Source of the DNA: JARRQJ01 sp963810615
GTDB taxonomy: Bacteria; Pseudomonadota; Gammaproteobacteria; DRLM01
Reading direction: 5' to 3'
Assembly (NCBI GenBank): GCA_963810615.1
Contig: CAWEOA010000008.1
Location: 248,001-312,000, forward strand
DNA length: 64,000 nucleotides
In this document: one piece after another, positions 7,687 through 14,954 of the stretch
How positions within the stretch are numbered: position 1 is the stretch's first letter
Layout: every line of letters starts with the position of its first letter
Program-made: the position numbers and the translations under genes
Notes under the pieces: generated by a model
The model's input: the letters and a program-made list of their open reading frames with translations, nothing else
Told to the model about the DNA's origin: nothing
Database searches by the model: none

Positions 7687-8643
7687 GTGTGGCTGTTAAA
7701 TAGGCTCTTTGATCAAGGGGATCAACCCACTCCAAGATTTGCTTTCCAAGGCACCGTGAACTGGATGCGAGCGCTATCAATTTGCTGTGAAGGAAACGAT
7801 TTATCTCATGAATCTCTAAGAAACTTTTACATGCAAGTTCAGCGGAGACCAGCTAATGAATCTGGAGATACTTTAGCTCTTGAATGTTTAACGATGGCCA
7901 TGCACAACGTATGTGCTTTAGATTCTATGCAGGAAATTGAAAACCCTTATCCCATTGTTAGGTCAGCCATTATCTCCTGGTATTATTCAACGTATTACAG
8001 CTCAAAAGCCATGCTGGCTGCCAGCAGTGGAGCAGATCCACAGACACATGCATCAGCAGGTAGAATTTTCCAATCGGAAATTGTTGGGCGCGGCCTTGCT
8101 CAATATCCGTTCAGTCTAAGTATTACCAATCTCATCCCGACTAATATAAAAAGCGAGATTACCGCTCTTCGCGCTGGTAATACTCACGACCTCAACACAT
8201 TACCCGAAAATGAAGAAATGGCATTTGGTGCCCTATGCTCATACCTCAAGGGTACTGCCGAATATGAGCAATGGCGTTTAGAAGAACAAGTCAAGAGCAG
8301 TCCTGAGTACCGGAGTGGTGGATTTGATAGCTTCCGCACAAATGTCGCCAAAGCTTTGCGTGATGCAAAGCTATCACCTGCAAGCGTAAATATTTTAGTA
8401 CAAGCATTTAGATATCGTGGTAAAGCTAATTATCGTGACGCAATATATCTTTCATACGGAAGCGATCAATCTGAACGCTTAAAACAGTTTATAGAGGATT
8501 TGTGTGTCGTAAGCGGAGCTTATACGCTTATGGCTGCACATTATTTGGCGAAGCGAATTGTTTCTTTAGACTGGCAAGCTTATGTTGAAGACATTAACGT
8601 CTACGCACAATTCGATCTACCATTTGAGCTAAATGAAATATAA
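7687..8643 (+). CDS. Cassette 4: 318-residue protein with HEPN-like features
   Basis: Starts at GTG with AAGGAGAGG 7 nt upstream, the best ribosome site in the array. Residues 92-111 (RSAIISWYYSTYYSSKAMLA) resemble the first long helix of HEPN-type proteins, and FRYRGKANYRDA (241-252) resembles the later Arg-rich, Asn-Tyr-Arg segment seen in HEPN families. There are no membrane helices or signal peptide, so it is cytosolic. The HEPN link is my pattern-based inference, not a match I can prove. If correct, it could be an RNase-like toxin or defence effector. It is one of the longest cassette genes here. Confidence 0.7.
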   Translation: MWLLNRLFDQGDQPTPRFAFQGTVNWMRALSICCEGNDLSHESLRNFYMQVQRRPANESGDTLALECLTMAMHNVCALDSMQEIENPYPIVRSAIISWYYSTYYSSKAMLAASSGADPQTHASAGRIFQSEIVGRGLAQYPFSLSITNLIPTNIKSEITALRAGNTHDLNTLPENEEMAFGALCSYLKGTAEYEQWRLEEQVKSSPEYRSGGFDSFRTNVAKALRDAKLSPASVNILVQAFRYRGKANYRDAIYLSYGSDQSERLKQFIEDLCVVSGAYTLMAAHYLAKRIVSLDWQAYVEDINVYAQFDLPFELNEI

Positions 8644-8697
8644 CAAGGCACTCCAGTCGACGCCAAAAATCGGCGCGACTGAGTTAGGTCGTTAGGC
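8638..8697 (+). repeat. attC site of cassette 4
   Basis: R'' box ATATAAC (8638-8644) overlaps the gene stop, and R' box GTTAGGC (8691-8697) ends a 60-bp palindrome with CAGTCGACGCC and GGCGCGACTG arms. Confidence 0.8.
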
Positions 8698-8719
8698 GAA
8701 TAAATTGAACGCGAGAGGA

Positions 8720-9076
8720 ATGCGCATATTGGCTTGGATACTGTTGCTTGGAACGGCCATAGCATCAATAGTGGGTGGGATCTTTCTCTCAAGTGCAAAC
8801 ATAGGCCTATCGTTTATGCTTTCTTCGGGTCAGCTAGGTCCGGCCGGAAATTGGGTGTTGTGCCTCTTAACTGTTTCCATCGGACTGTCCGTCTTCCTCT
8901 TGAAGGGAGTCGATGGTGGTGGGTGGTCAGTGACTGCTGGTGGGATTTCGGTTGTTCTAGGAACGGCAGTCGGTCTCTTCATGTTCGGGTTATACGGTTT
9001 GCTTGCTCTCGGTTTAGTGTCTTCTGTCAGTGCACCGGCATTGATTAAAAAAAGGAATGCGGGAGGTGAGCAATGA
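8720..9076 (+). CDS. Cassette 5: small multi-pass membrane protein
   Basis: A 118-residue protein with about four hydrophobic segments (residues 3-26, 42-58, 70-90 and 92-106) and many Gly, Ser and Leu residues. The ATG at 8720 gives a typical membrane start (MRILAWILLLGTAIAS), though the GAGAGG before it is very close. A TTG at 8705 would add five residues. The C-terminus ends in a charged KKRNAGGEQ tail. No family was recognised. It is one of several small membrane proteins among the cassettes. Confidence 0.6.
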   Translation: MRILAWILLLGTAIASIVGGIFLSSANIGLSFMLSSGQLGPAGNWVLCLLTVSIGLSVFLLKGVDGGGWSVTAGGISVVLGTAVGLFMFGLYGLLALGLVSSVSAPALIKKRNAGGEQ

Positions 9077-9086
9077 ATGGGATAGC

Positions 9087-9167
9087 GCCTAACACCCGCT
9101 TTGAGGCCGACGGCTTACCCTTCCGCTGTGCTCCAGGGCAAGTCGCGGCTCAAGCGGAACGTTAGGC
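9087..9167 (+). repeat. attC site of cassette 5
   Basis: R'' box GCCTAAC (9087-9093) and R' box GTTAGGC (9161-9167) are perfect reverse complements bounding 81 bp. The inner arms (CCGCTTTGAG and CTCAAGCGG) differ from those of neighbouring sites. Confidence 0.85.
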
Positions 9168-9189
9168 AACAGAATCAAGAAGGGACGTC

Positions 9190-9618
9190 ATGCGTGTCAC
9201 TTTGCCATCTATATTACTTGTAGTCTTCAGCATGCTATTTTGCGGTTCGAGCTATGCAAATAATGACTTACAACCAGGTAGCAAATACAAAATAATTCAA
9301 CCGCTTTATCTAATGGCCACCTATAACAGTCTCAATGACAGAAGGATAAGCAAAGATACGGCAAGGGCATACTTACATTCAGAACGATACTACGAAAAGG
9401 CCGAAGTGGCATTTCAACGTGAAGTACCGCCTGGCACCATAGTGACGATTTTGGGTCCGGCTTCAAAAGTCTGGCATATTCCGTTTTTTGCAGACAGATA
9501 TTTTATCCAAATAGAGCCAGATATGTCTGACGGGCTTGACATAATACTTGAGCTTAACCGCGGTATCGAAGGATCTCTAGATGGTTTAAATTCTAAGCTA
9601 TTTAGTCGTGTGCAATAA
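9190..9618 (+). CDS. Cassette 6: exported hypothetical protein
   Basis: A 142-residue protein with an N-terminal signal peptide (LPSILLVVFSMLFCGSSYA, cleavage probably after residue 23) and AAGGGACG just before the ATG. The mature part of about 119 residues contains PGTIVTILGPASKVW and a polar C-terminus, with the look of a small beta-rich periplasmic domain. The Cys at 18 does not sit in a standard lipobox, so a lipoprotein is unlikely. No family was recognised. Confidence 0.65.
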   Translation: MRVTLPSILLVVFSMLFCGSSYANNDLQPGSKYKIIQPLYLMATYNSLNDRRISKDTARAYLHSERYYEKAEVAFQREVPPGTIVTILGPASKVWHIPFFADRYFIQIEPDMSDGLDIILELNRGIEGSLDGLNSKLFSRVQ

Positions 9619-9633
9619 TTTGACGCAGATAAT

Positions 9634-9711
9634 GCCTAACAAATCAATCAAGTCGTGCGCTATGCGCACTGCGACGCCGCTACGCGGCGCGCCTTATTGT
9701 GGACGTTAGAA
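9634..9711 (+). repeat. attC site of cassette 6
   Basis: R'' box GCCTAAC (9634-9640) and R' box GTTAGAA (9705-9711) bound 78 bp. The R'-proximal half is nearly the same as in the attC sites at 6629 and 10806, while the stem-loop tip differs (GTGCGCTATGCGCAC). Confidence 0.85.
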
Positions 9712-9714
9712 GTC

Positions 9715-10401
9715 ATGGATATGTCGGCAGCAAAAGTCCTTGAAAAAATGGTTACTGAAGGCTTAGTCGAGTTTATCTTTGAGGCGGAGCAGTCCGTAAG
9801 TCTGATTGAGGCGTGCGGTTCGAATCAAGAATTCTTAATTCGACATAATTTTGGGGAGCTTTTTGGAACAATTCAGGGTTTGGCGATCATTCAATTCATT
9901 TTGTCTGTTACCAAGCTTTACGAAAAGCCTCATCCAATCTATCCAAACCTTAGTGTGTTATCCCTACTTGCACACATAGAAGAACATGCTAGCGATTTGG
10001 ATATAAAGGAGCCTCATTTGTTCAATCGTGGATTATCGCACCTTGGTATAGATCAAGCTGAATTCAGAGGCTTAACTCCTATGGAGATGAATATATTGCT
10101 CGTTAAGCGTTTGCGGGAAAGGTTGCCGGATATTCATGGCAGCGATTCGTTGCGCGCCTTGAAAACTCTGCGCGACAAGAAAATCGGCCACCCTGAGAAT
10201 ATCGATATCGAAGATATTGAAAAGACAACATGGGAGAACGCGGAGCGATTACTAGAGCTACCACGCAGCGTGGCTGGGATTGTCGGTGATGCATACTTGT
10301 CCACAGCCTATTGGGATGATGAAGGCAGATATATGTGCAGCACGGATGGATCAAGGGTTGGTCGTGCTATGCAACGGCTGATAAAGGCTGCAGATAAATG
10401 A
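9715..10401 (+). CDS. Cassette 7: 228-residue protein, possible HEPN/AbiU2-like
   Basis: A cytosolic, mostly helical protein starting at the first ATG after the cassette boundary; the longer frame from 9655 begins within the upstream attC. Around residues 150-160 it has LKTLRDKKIGHP, a match to the Rx4-6H catalytic pattern (Arg153 and His159) of HEPN RNases, placed after long helices as in AbiU2-like proteins. There is no membrane segment. A defence or toxin role is inferred only from this motif and from the cassette setting. An alternative is a non-catalytic helical protein with a chance motif. Confidence 0.65.
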   Translation: MDMSAAKVLEKMVTEGLVEFIFEAEQSVSLIEACGSNQEFLIRHNFGELFGTIQGLAIIQFILSVTKLYEKPHPIYPNLSVLSLLAHIEEHASDLDIKEPHLFNRGLSHLGIDQAEFRGLTPMEMNILLVKRLRERLPDIHGSDSLRALKTLRDKKIGHPENIDIEDIEKTTWENAERLLELPRSVAGIVGDAYLSTAYWDDEGRYMCSTDGSRVGRAMQRLIKAADK

Positions 10402-10402
10402 C

Positions 10403-10471
10403 TTCTAACACATCGCTCGTGCGGGACGCTTCGCCGCAATGCGGCTCGCGCCCCACAGCTTGTCGTTAGAT
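10403..10471 (+). repeat. attC site of cassette 7
   Basis: R''-like box TTCTAAC (10403-10409, first base off consensus) and R' box GTTAGAT (10465-10471) bound 69 bp. Its arms (GTGCGGGACGC and GCGCCCCAC) match those of the attC at 12761. Confidence 0.8.
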
Positions 10472-10502
10472 GAACACAAAAGATAAGAGAACCCTACATT
10501 GA
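10470..10502 (+). CDS. Ten-codon leader ORF, second copy
   Basis: Same 10-codon frame and TGA/TTG overlap as at 6293-6325, carried along in the duplicated cassette. Confidence 0.3.
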   Translation: MNTKDKRTLH

Positions 10503-10783
10503 TTGGCGACTTGCTGTTTCAATTTTTTGTTGAGGTTGTCCTTTATGGCATTTGTTATGGCGCGGGTGCGATAGTATTGGTTGCCGTAACAGCGGGTCGG
10601 TTGAAGCCTGGACGGGAGAACAAAGAAGATAATCTGGATCGACTTATTCGGGAAGGAGATTATCTGTACACCCTGGATGGTGTGCGCTTTTTATATTCGC
10701 GGTGGGTAATCTTGCTCGGTGTGGCGGTATGGGTGGTGGTCCTTCTCGGGCTTTTTGCGCTTAAAGGAGTAGGAGTCATATAG
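10499..10783 (+). CDS. Cassette 8: small two-helix membrane protein (copy B)
   Basis: Its 94-residue product is the same as that of the first cassette gene (6322-6606). The whole cassette from the crossover at 10466 to 10877 reads as the same 412 bases as 6289-6700. The second copy lies about 4.2 kb from attI behind six other cassettes. Its expression should differ from copy A unless the cassette has its own promoter. The lack of visible divergence suggests a recent duplication or re-insertion at attI. Confidence 0.7.
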   Translation: MIGDLLFQFFVEVVLYGICYGAGAIVLVAVTAGRLKPGRENKEDNLDRLIREGDYLYTLDGVRFLYSRWVILLGVAVWVVVLLGLFALKGVGVI

Positions 10784-10805
10784 CGAAGGGGCAGAAGTTC
10801 ATGTC

Positions 10806-10883
10806 ATCTAACAATTCAATCAAGTCATTCGCTTCGCTCATTGCGACGCCGCTACGCGGCGCGCCTTATTGTGGCCGTTAGCC
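10806..10883 (+). repeat. attC site of cassette 8
   Basis: Same sequence as the attC at 6629-6706 up to the crossover G. The final R' box reads GTTAGCC (10877-10883), its last bases belonging to the next cassette. Confidence 0.85.
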
Positions 10884-10905
10884 CCAACAAATACGAGCAA
10901 CTCGA

Positions 10906-11793
10906 ATGAACAAGTCCAAATTTTTCATCACTGATGTATTTACAAATAAAAAATATGGAGGGAACCCACTGGCGACCTTTATAGACTGTGAGTCTTTGTC
11001 AGATAAAGAGATGCAACAGATCGCCAAAGAAATCAACTTTTCGGAAACAACATTCATTACATCACGACAACCAAAAGATGGTGGGTATGATGTCCGCATT
11101 TTTACGCCCAATGCTGAAGTGGAGTTCGCTGGTCATCCGACGCTTGGAACCGCGTATATCATCCGCGAGAAATTACGCATAACGACTACAAGCGAAATTG
11201 TGCTCAATCTCCGCATTGGAAAAATACCAGTCACGTTTTCGGAAGGGTCAGCGCAAGCAACCCAATTGTGGATGAAGCAGATGCCTCCAAAATTCGGTAA
11301 AACGTTAGAAGCGGATATCCTGGCACGCGTATTGGGTATTTCTACGTCCGACATCGACCCGCATTCTCCGGTCGAAGAAGTCTCAACAGGCTTCCCGACA
11401 CTCATTGTGCCGCTAGTAAGTCTGGCTGCCGTTAAACAAGCCAAAATCAACAAGGACGAATATTTTGCATTGGTCAAAGATGCATGGGCCAAAGTCATAT
11501 TGGTATACAGCAGAGAAAGTTATGAGACAAGCCAAAACCTGAGTGTTCGGGTGTTTGCCGATTTCTACGAAATCACAGAAGATGCGGCAACCGGGAGCAG
11601 CAACGGTTCTCTTGCAGCGTATCTCTTGCGCCATGGGACGTTTGGTACCCCGAATCTGGACGTTATAGTTGGTCAAGGTTACGAAATGGGAAGACCATCT
11701 GCTTTGGCGCTACGAGCAACCAATTCGGAAAGTGAGATTGAAGTTTTCGTTGGCGGAAGCGTTGTTCATGTGGCAGAGGGTGTATGGGGCTAA
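10906..11793 (+). CDS. Cassette 9: PhzF family isomerase/epimerase-like protein
   Basis: The 295-residue protein is a clear PhzF-family member. It starts FFITDVFTNKKYGGNPLATF, has the catalytic Glu47 in FSETTF, a RIFTPNAEVEFAGHPTLGTAY segment at about 64-85, and EDAATGSSNGSLAAYL in the C-terminal half. Members fold as two diaminopimelate-epimerase-like halves and catalyse isomerisation or cyclisation of small metabolites; most, like this one, have unknown substrates. It is the only cassette with a well-known enzyme family. The stop overlaps the attC. Confidence 0.9.
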   Translation: MNKSKFFITDVFTNKKYGGNPLATFIDCESLSDKEMQQIAKEINFSETTFITSRQPKDGGYDVRIFTPNAEVEFAGHPTLGTAYIIREKLRITTTSEIVLNLRIGKIPVTFSEGSAQATQLWMKQMPPKFGKTLEADILARVLGISTSDIDPHSPVEEVSTGFPTLIVPLVSLAAVKQAKINKDEYFALVKDAWAKVILVYSRESYETSQNLSVRVFADFYEITEDAATGSSNGSLAAYLLRHGTFGTPNLDVIVGQGYEMGRPSALALRATNSESEIEVFVGGSVVHVAEGVWG

Positions 11794-11849
11794 CCCTGCA
11801 TTCGAGATGGACGCCGAAAAGCGCGGCGCCCCTCAATTTTACGTTAGCG
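11788..11849 (+). repeat. attC site of cassette 9
   Basis: R'' box GGCTAAC (11788-11794, overlapping the PhzF gene stop) and R' box GTTAGCG (11843-11849) flank a 62-bp palindrome with GGACGCCG and CGGCGCCCC arms. Confidence 0.8.
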
Positions 11850-11858
11850 AAATAACAC

Positions 11859-12758
11859 ATGAAGGGAATTTGCAGGCTCTGTGATAACGAAAAGGAACTA
11901 CGAGAAAGCCACGTAATTCCTAGTTTCGTTTATAAATGGTTAAAAAACTCATCAGGCAGTGGGTTCCTCAGATTTGGAATAGAGCCGAATAAACGAGTTC
12001 AGGATGGCTATAAGTTTTATTGGCTTTGTGATGATTGCGAAGGACTGCTTAATGAATGGGAAACAGAATTCGCAAATAGCATTTTCCACCCTACATTATC
12101 AGGAGATGCATCAAAAGTCGGTTATGGCCCATGGCTTCTTAAATTTTGCGTATCTGTATCCTGGAGGGTGTTAAATCTTTTTATGGAAGAACATGACCTC
12201 TCGCATTATCCAGAGAATTTGCAAGCATGTGCAAAGAATGCTTTCAATGTTTGGAAAGAGTTCTTGCTAGATAAGCAGCCCCACCCTAACAAGCATGAAC
12301 AGCACATTATTCCACTCGATGCTATTGAGAGTTACACAGGCGGTGAAATGCCTGCCAATATAAATCGATACATATTAAGAACGGTAGATATTGATACCGT
12401 TTGGGGTGGAAATTCTGCTTTTGTTTATTCAAAGCTTGAAAGGTTTGTGATTATGGGGTTTATAGAGATGCCCAAACCAAGGCAATGGGAAGGAAGCAAA
12501 GTGCATGTTAAGCATGGGGTTGTTGGCCCCAAGAACTATACAATCCCTGCCCAGTTTGGTGAATATTTTATGGGTAAAGCAAAACGAATGTCTGAAGTAC
12601 AAGCAAAAATATCTGACAAGCAAAATGAAAAAATAACTGATACCTTTAAAAAGAATATCGACAAACTAGCTAATTCCGAAAGTTTTAGAGCAATGGAAAA
12701 TGATGTGAGGTTATTCGGAGACAAAGCATTCAGGAAGGATAGTGAAGATAGTAAATAA
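11859..12758 (+). CDS. Cassette 10: zinc-binding, HNH-like N-terminal protein
   Basis: The 299-residue protein opens with CRLCDN (Cys5, Cys8), then RESHVIPSF with His18, then WLCDDC (Cys57, Cys60). This is the layout of a treble-clef or HNH-like zinc site in which SHVIP resembles the first HNH histidine motif. No clear second and third HNH catalytic residues could be placed, so nuclease activity is unproven. The rest is a long unknown domain with a lysine-rich helical C-terminus (about residues 245-299). It is AT-rich and unlike the backbone. Nucleic-acid binding is an inference. Confidence 0.7.
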   Translation: MKGICRLCDNEKELRESHVIPSFVYKWLKNSSGSGFLRFGIEPNKRVQDGYKFYWLCDDCEGLLNEWETEFANSIFHPTLSGDASKVGYGPWLLKFCVSVSWRVLNLFMEEHDLSHYPENLQACAKNAFNVWKEFLLDKQPHPNKHEQHIIPLDAIESYTGGEMPANINRYILRTVDIDTVWGGNSAFVYSKLERFVIMGFIEMPKPRQWEGSKVHVKHGVVGPKNYTIPAQFGEYFMGKAKRMSEVQAKISDKQNEKITDTFKKNIDKLANSESFRAMENDVRLFGDKAFRKDSEDSK

Positions 12759-12760
12759 TT

Positions 12761-12824
12761 CGCTAACAAGGTGCTCGTGTGGGACGCTTGCTTCGCTGCG
12801 CGCCCCACAGCTTTATCGTTATGT
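12761..12824 (+). repeat. attC site of cassette 10
   Basis: R'' box CGCTAAC (12761-12767) and R' box GTTATGT (12818-12824) bound 64 bp. The arms GTGTGGGACGC and GCGCCCCAC match the attC of cassette 7. Confidence 0.8.
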
Positions 12825-12838
12825 GTCAGAACACTACG

Positions 12839-13309
12839 ATGAATAAGCCTTTATTAATTCTTGTTGGCGTTTTGTTCCTTGGAGGGTGTTTGGCAAAGTT
12901 TGAAGATATTAGTACTGACCCTGAATATTTCAGTATCGTTGGAAAAGAATTTACTACCAAAAAAGATTTGTTAATTTTTGGTTACACTCTGAAGCTTGAA
13001 AAGGAAAAGAATCTCAATGGTTACACGGTTCAAGATTATCCCGGAATCGGTGGTGCCGAAATAATGAGTCGTGAAGTTCTTAAGGCGGGAACAAGTTTTA
13101 CCGTTGAAAAGATAGAGCAATGTAGAAACTGTTTTCCTTTTTCAGCATACATTGATTACATAATTAGATTTCAGGAATTGACTAAATACAATAAATACAG
13201 AGTAGATATGGGTAAAGAATTATTCAACAAGGTAAGCACTAAGACACATAACAAGCCAATCAACTTCGCGCCATCGGCGCCGGACGCGCTAAAGCGCGCC
13301 GGTTATTGA
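12839..13309 (+). CDS. Cassette 11: lipoprotein whose C-terminus is encoded by attC
   Basis: A 156-residue protein with a lipobox (LFLGGC, Cys at about residue 17) after a short signal peptide, so it is probably a lipid-anchored envelope protein. A CRNC motif lies at about residues 97-100. The frame does not stop before the attC; the last 20 or so residues (NKPINFAPSAPDALKRAGY) are read from the attC itself. The longer frame from 12779 starts in the previous attC and is rejected. No family was recognised. Confidence 0.65.
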   Translation: MNKPLLILVGVLFLGGCLAKFEDISTDPEYFSIVGKEFTTKKDLLIFGYTLKLEKEKNLNGYTVQDYPGIGGAEIMSREVLKAGTSFTVEKIEQCRNCFPFSAYIDYIIRFQELTKYNKYRVDMGKELFNKVSTKTHNKPINFAPSAPDALKRAGY

Positions 13310-13319
13310 GGCGTTAGGG
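13246..13319 (+). repeat. attC site of cassette 11
   Basis: R''-like box ACATAAC (13246-13252) and R' box GTTAGGG (13313-13319) bound 74 bp with CGGCGCCGGACGCGC and GCGCGCCGG arms. Most of it lies inside the cassette gene. Confidence 0.75.
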
Positions 13320-13327
13320 TCAAATAA

Positions 13328-13831
13328 ATGAAGGTAACAGGCACTCTAATTATCATAAGTTTCCTTATTGTTGGATGTCAGGGTGATAGAAGCAATAACA
13401 TCTCTCCGCTGTTAGGAAATTGGATCACAAATTCCTGTGAGCAGGCCTCCGATAGTGGTGGGTCACCCATAAATAAATGGTTAGTTGGTTTATTTGAATT
13501 TACGCCACAGGGAACTATCCGTTTCGGTCATAAGGAATATGCAGACTCAGATTGTGTGACTCTCAATAGCTCAGTGGCTCCTGCCAATGGAGATATCCCT
13601 GTGATGTACAATGACAAAGGACCTCAGACACTACAAGAAGGTATCGAAGGAGATAAGCTTCTAATAGAAATGGGTTCTGGCGACCAATTCGTATCGAGAG
13701 AAGCGTACTATACAATTAATGATGGGAAATTATGCTTTTCCGATGCATTTACATTTGAAGCACTAAAGTTCGGTATTTCAGAGAGTGGCGCTGATGCAAT
13801 CGACTTTTCTCATTGCTTGGTTCGACCCTAA
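13328..13831 (+). CDS. Cassette 12: lipoprotein of unknown function
   Basis: A 167-residue protein with signal peptide and lipobox (LIVGC, Cys17). The mature part starts with LLGNWITNSCEQ and contains paired Cys residues and FEFTPQGTIRFGHKEY, suggesting a small lipocalin- or META-like beta domain. That fold is a guess from the LxGxW start. It is the last unit with an attC in the array. No named family was recognised. Confidence 0.65.
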   Translation: MKVTGTLIIISFLIVGCQGDRSNNISPLLGNWITNSCEQASDSGGSPINKWLVGLFEFTPQGTIRFGHKEYADSDCVTLNSSVAPANGDIPVMYNDKGPQTLQEGIEGDKLLIEMGSGDQFVSREAYYTINDGKLCFSDAFTFEALKFGISESGADAIDFSHCLVRP

Positions 13832-13915
13832 CAATGTGTTCAAGATCGCTCCCTTCGGTCGCTGGGACCTTAAAGCCGCTACGCGGCTTTTCGGCCCCTT
13901 AACACAACGTTAGAG
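13826..13915 (+). repeat. attC site of cassette 12 (last in array)
   Basis: R'' box CCCTAAC (13826-13832) and R' box GTTAGAG (13909-13915) bound 90 bp, the longest attC here, with GCCGCTACGCGGC in one stem. No further attC was found downstream. Confidence 0.8.
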
Positions 13916-14010
13916 GTCATATGCACATGTTTACGCTCTATGCCTACATCGACCAATGACTTAGCAGGCATCGAGGCCGATCTTCTGAGTCTCACAAGGA
14001 GCCCAAGCCG

Positions 14011-14391
14011 ATGACCCTGACGACTATCATCCTTCTGGTGCTGATGCTTTATATGGCGCAGCTCTTCCTGCAGGAAACATCGCGCTTCGGTTTCGACATG
14101 TGGGGCATCGTGGGCAATCGCGACAATCTGCCGGAGATGTCGGTTGTCGCGGGCCGGCTGGACCGCGCCAAGAACAATATGCTGGAGGCTTTGCCGATAT
14201 TCCTCGCCCTGGCGTTACTGGCGCTGGTCAAGGGCGGAGACACGAGCGAGGTGGCCCATGCGGCATTGATCTTCCTCATCGCGCGCGTCGTCTATGTGCC
14301 GGCCTATGTGAGTGGTGTCCCCATGCTGCGGTCGTTCGTGTGGTTGGTGGGGGTTGCCAGTCTCGTAATGATGGCACTGCCCCTGATCTAG
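14011..14391 (+). CDS. MAPEG family membrane protein
   Basis: A 126-residue protein with about four membrane helices and the MAPEG pattern: GRLDRAKNNMLEALPIFLALALLA at about residues 49-72 matches the conserved RAxxNxxExxPxF signature. MAPEG proteins are trimeric membrane enzymes related to glutathione transferases, but the bacterial substrate is unknown. CAAGGAG stands upstream of the ATG. It lies just beyond the last attC, is GC-rich like the backbone and has no attC of its own. It is more likely chromosomal flank than a thirteenth cassette. Confidence 0.85.
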   Translation: MTLTTIILLVLMLYMAQLFLQETSRFGFDMWGIVGNRDNLPEMSVVAGRLDRAKNNMLEALPIFLALALLALVKGGDTSEVAHAALIFLIARVVYVPAYVSGVPMLRSFVWLVGVASLVMMALPLI

Positions 14392-14455
14392 AGCGCCTGG
14401 TCACCCGACAGTGTCTTTACGGGTCAGAAATGCTAGTGGAGCCTATGGCGATTAG

Positions 14456-14791
14456 TTTGAAAGGTTCGTTGCAGGATGGGACGTCGCAACTGTACAGGTC
14501 GTAAATGCGAAACGTCCTCGTGCTGCGAATCTCCGAGATGCTGATCTGCCAGATTGGGGCCTTGGCCTTAGTTTCATGGTGGATTGCCTGCCGCGCGAGA
14601 AGATTCAGGAACTCGTTCTTTTCCTGAATTGGTCGGCGAATGAGACTGGACGGGAGGTTGTTATTGGCGCTCTAGGAGAAATTGGTACTCAGTTGGCGCA
14701 GAGTCACGAGCTAAAAGAGTTGAGGTATTGCCGGTGCCCTCCGCTTAGTTCCGGGGATAGGTTCTGTTGGAACTTTCCTCGCCGAGGATGA
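14456..14791 (+). other. Possible gene remnant without a good start
   Basis: This frame is open from a TAG at 14453 to a stop at 14791. It reads like real protein over residues such as VAGWDVATVQVVNAKRPRAA and DWGLGLSFMVDCLPREKIQE, but only an internal ATG (14576) is available and no ribosome site is seen. It may be a decayed fragment. The rest of 14392-14954 shows no gene. Confidence 0.25.
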
Positions 14792-14954
14792 TCTCTGCAT
14801 CTATCTGGATGCGCTATAAAGGGAGGGGTAGTTTATATTTGAGTCATGTTTTGACGGAGAAAATATTGCTTATTCATCCCCCGTTCATTACCGGAAATTC
14901 GTGTCGGTCTAAATGCATCTGAGTTCCTAATTGCTATCAGATAGGGAGAAAACC

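Larger units (their letters stand above)
6289..13909 (+). mobile_element. Integron cassette array, twelve cassettes
   Basis: Twelve units, each one plus-strand ORF ended by an attC, run from the attI crossover at 6288/6289 to the last attC. Boundaries fall after the G of each GTTRRRY box: 6289, 6701, 7184, 7662, 8692, 9162, 9706, 10466, 10878, 11844, 12819 and 13314, ending at 13909. The AT-rich character of many cassettes contrasts with the GC-rich flanks. No transposase, resolvase or sul/qac-like genes are present, so this is a chromosomal rather than a clinical mobile integron. Confidence 0.9.

Noticed and set aside
13916..14391. MAPEG gene as a thirteenth cassette
   Set aside because: No attC follows it and its base composition matches the backbone.
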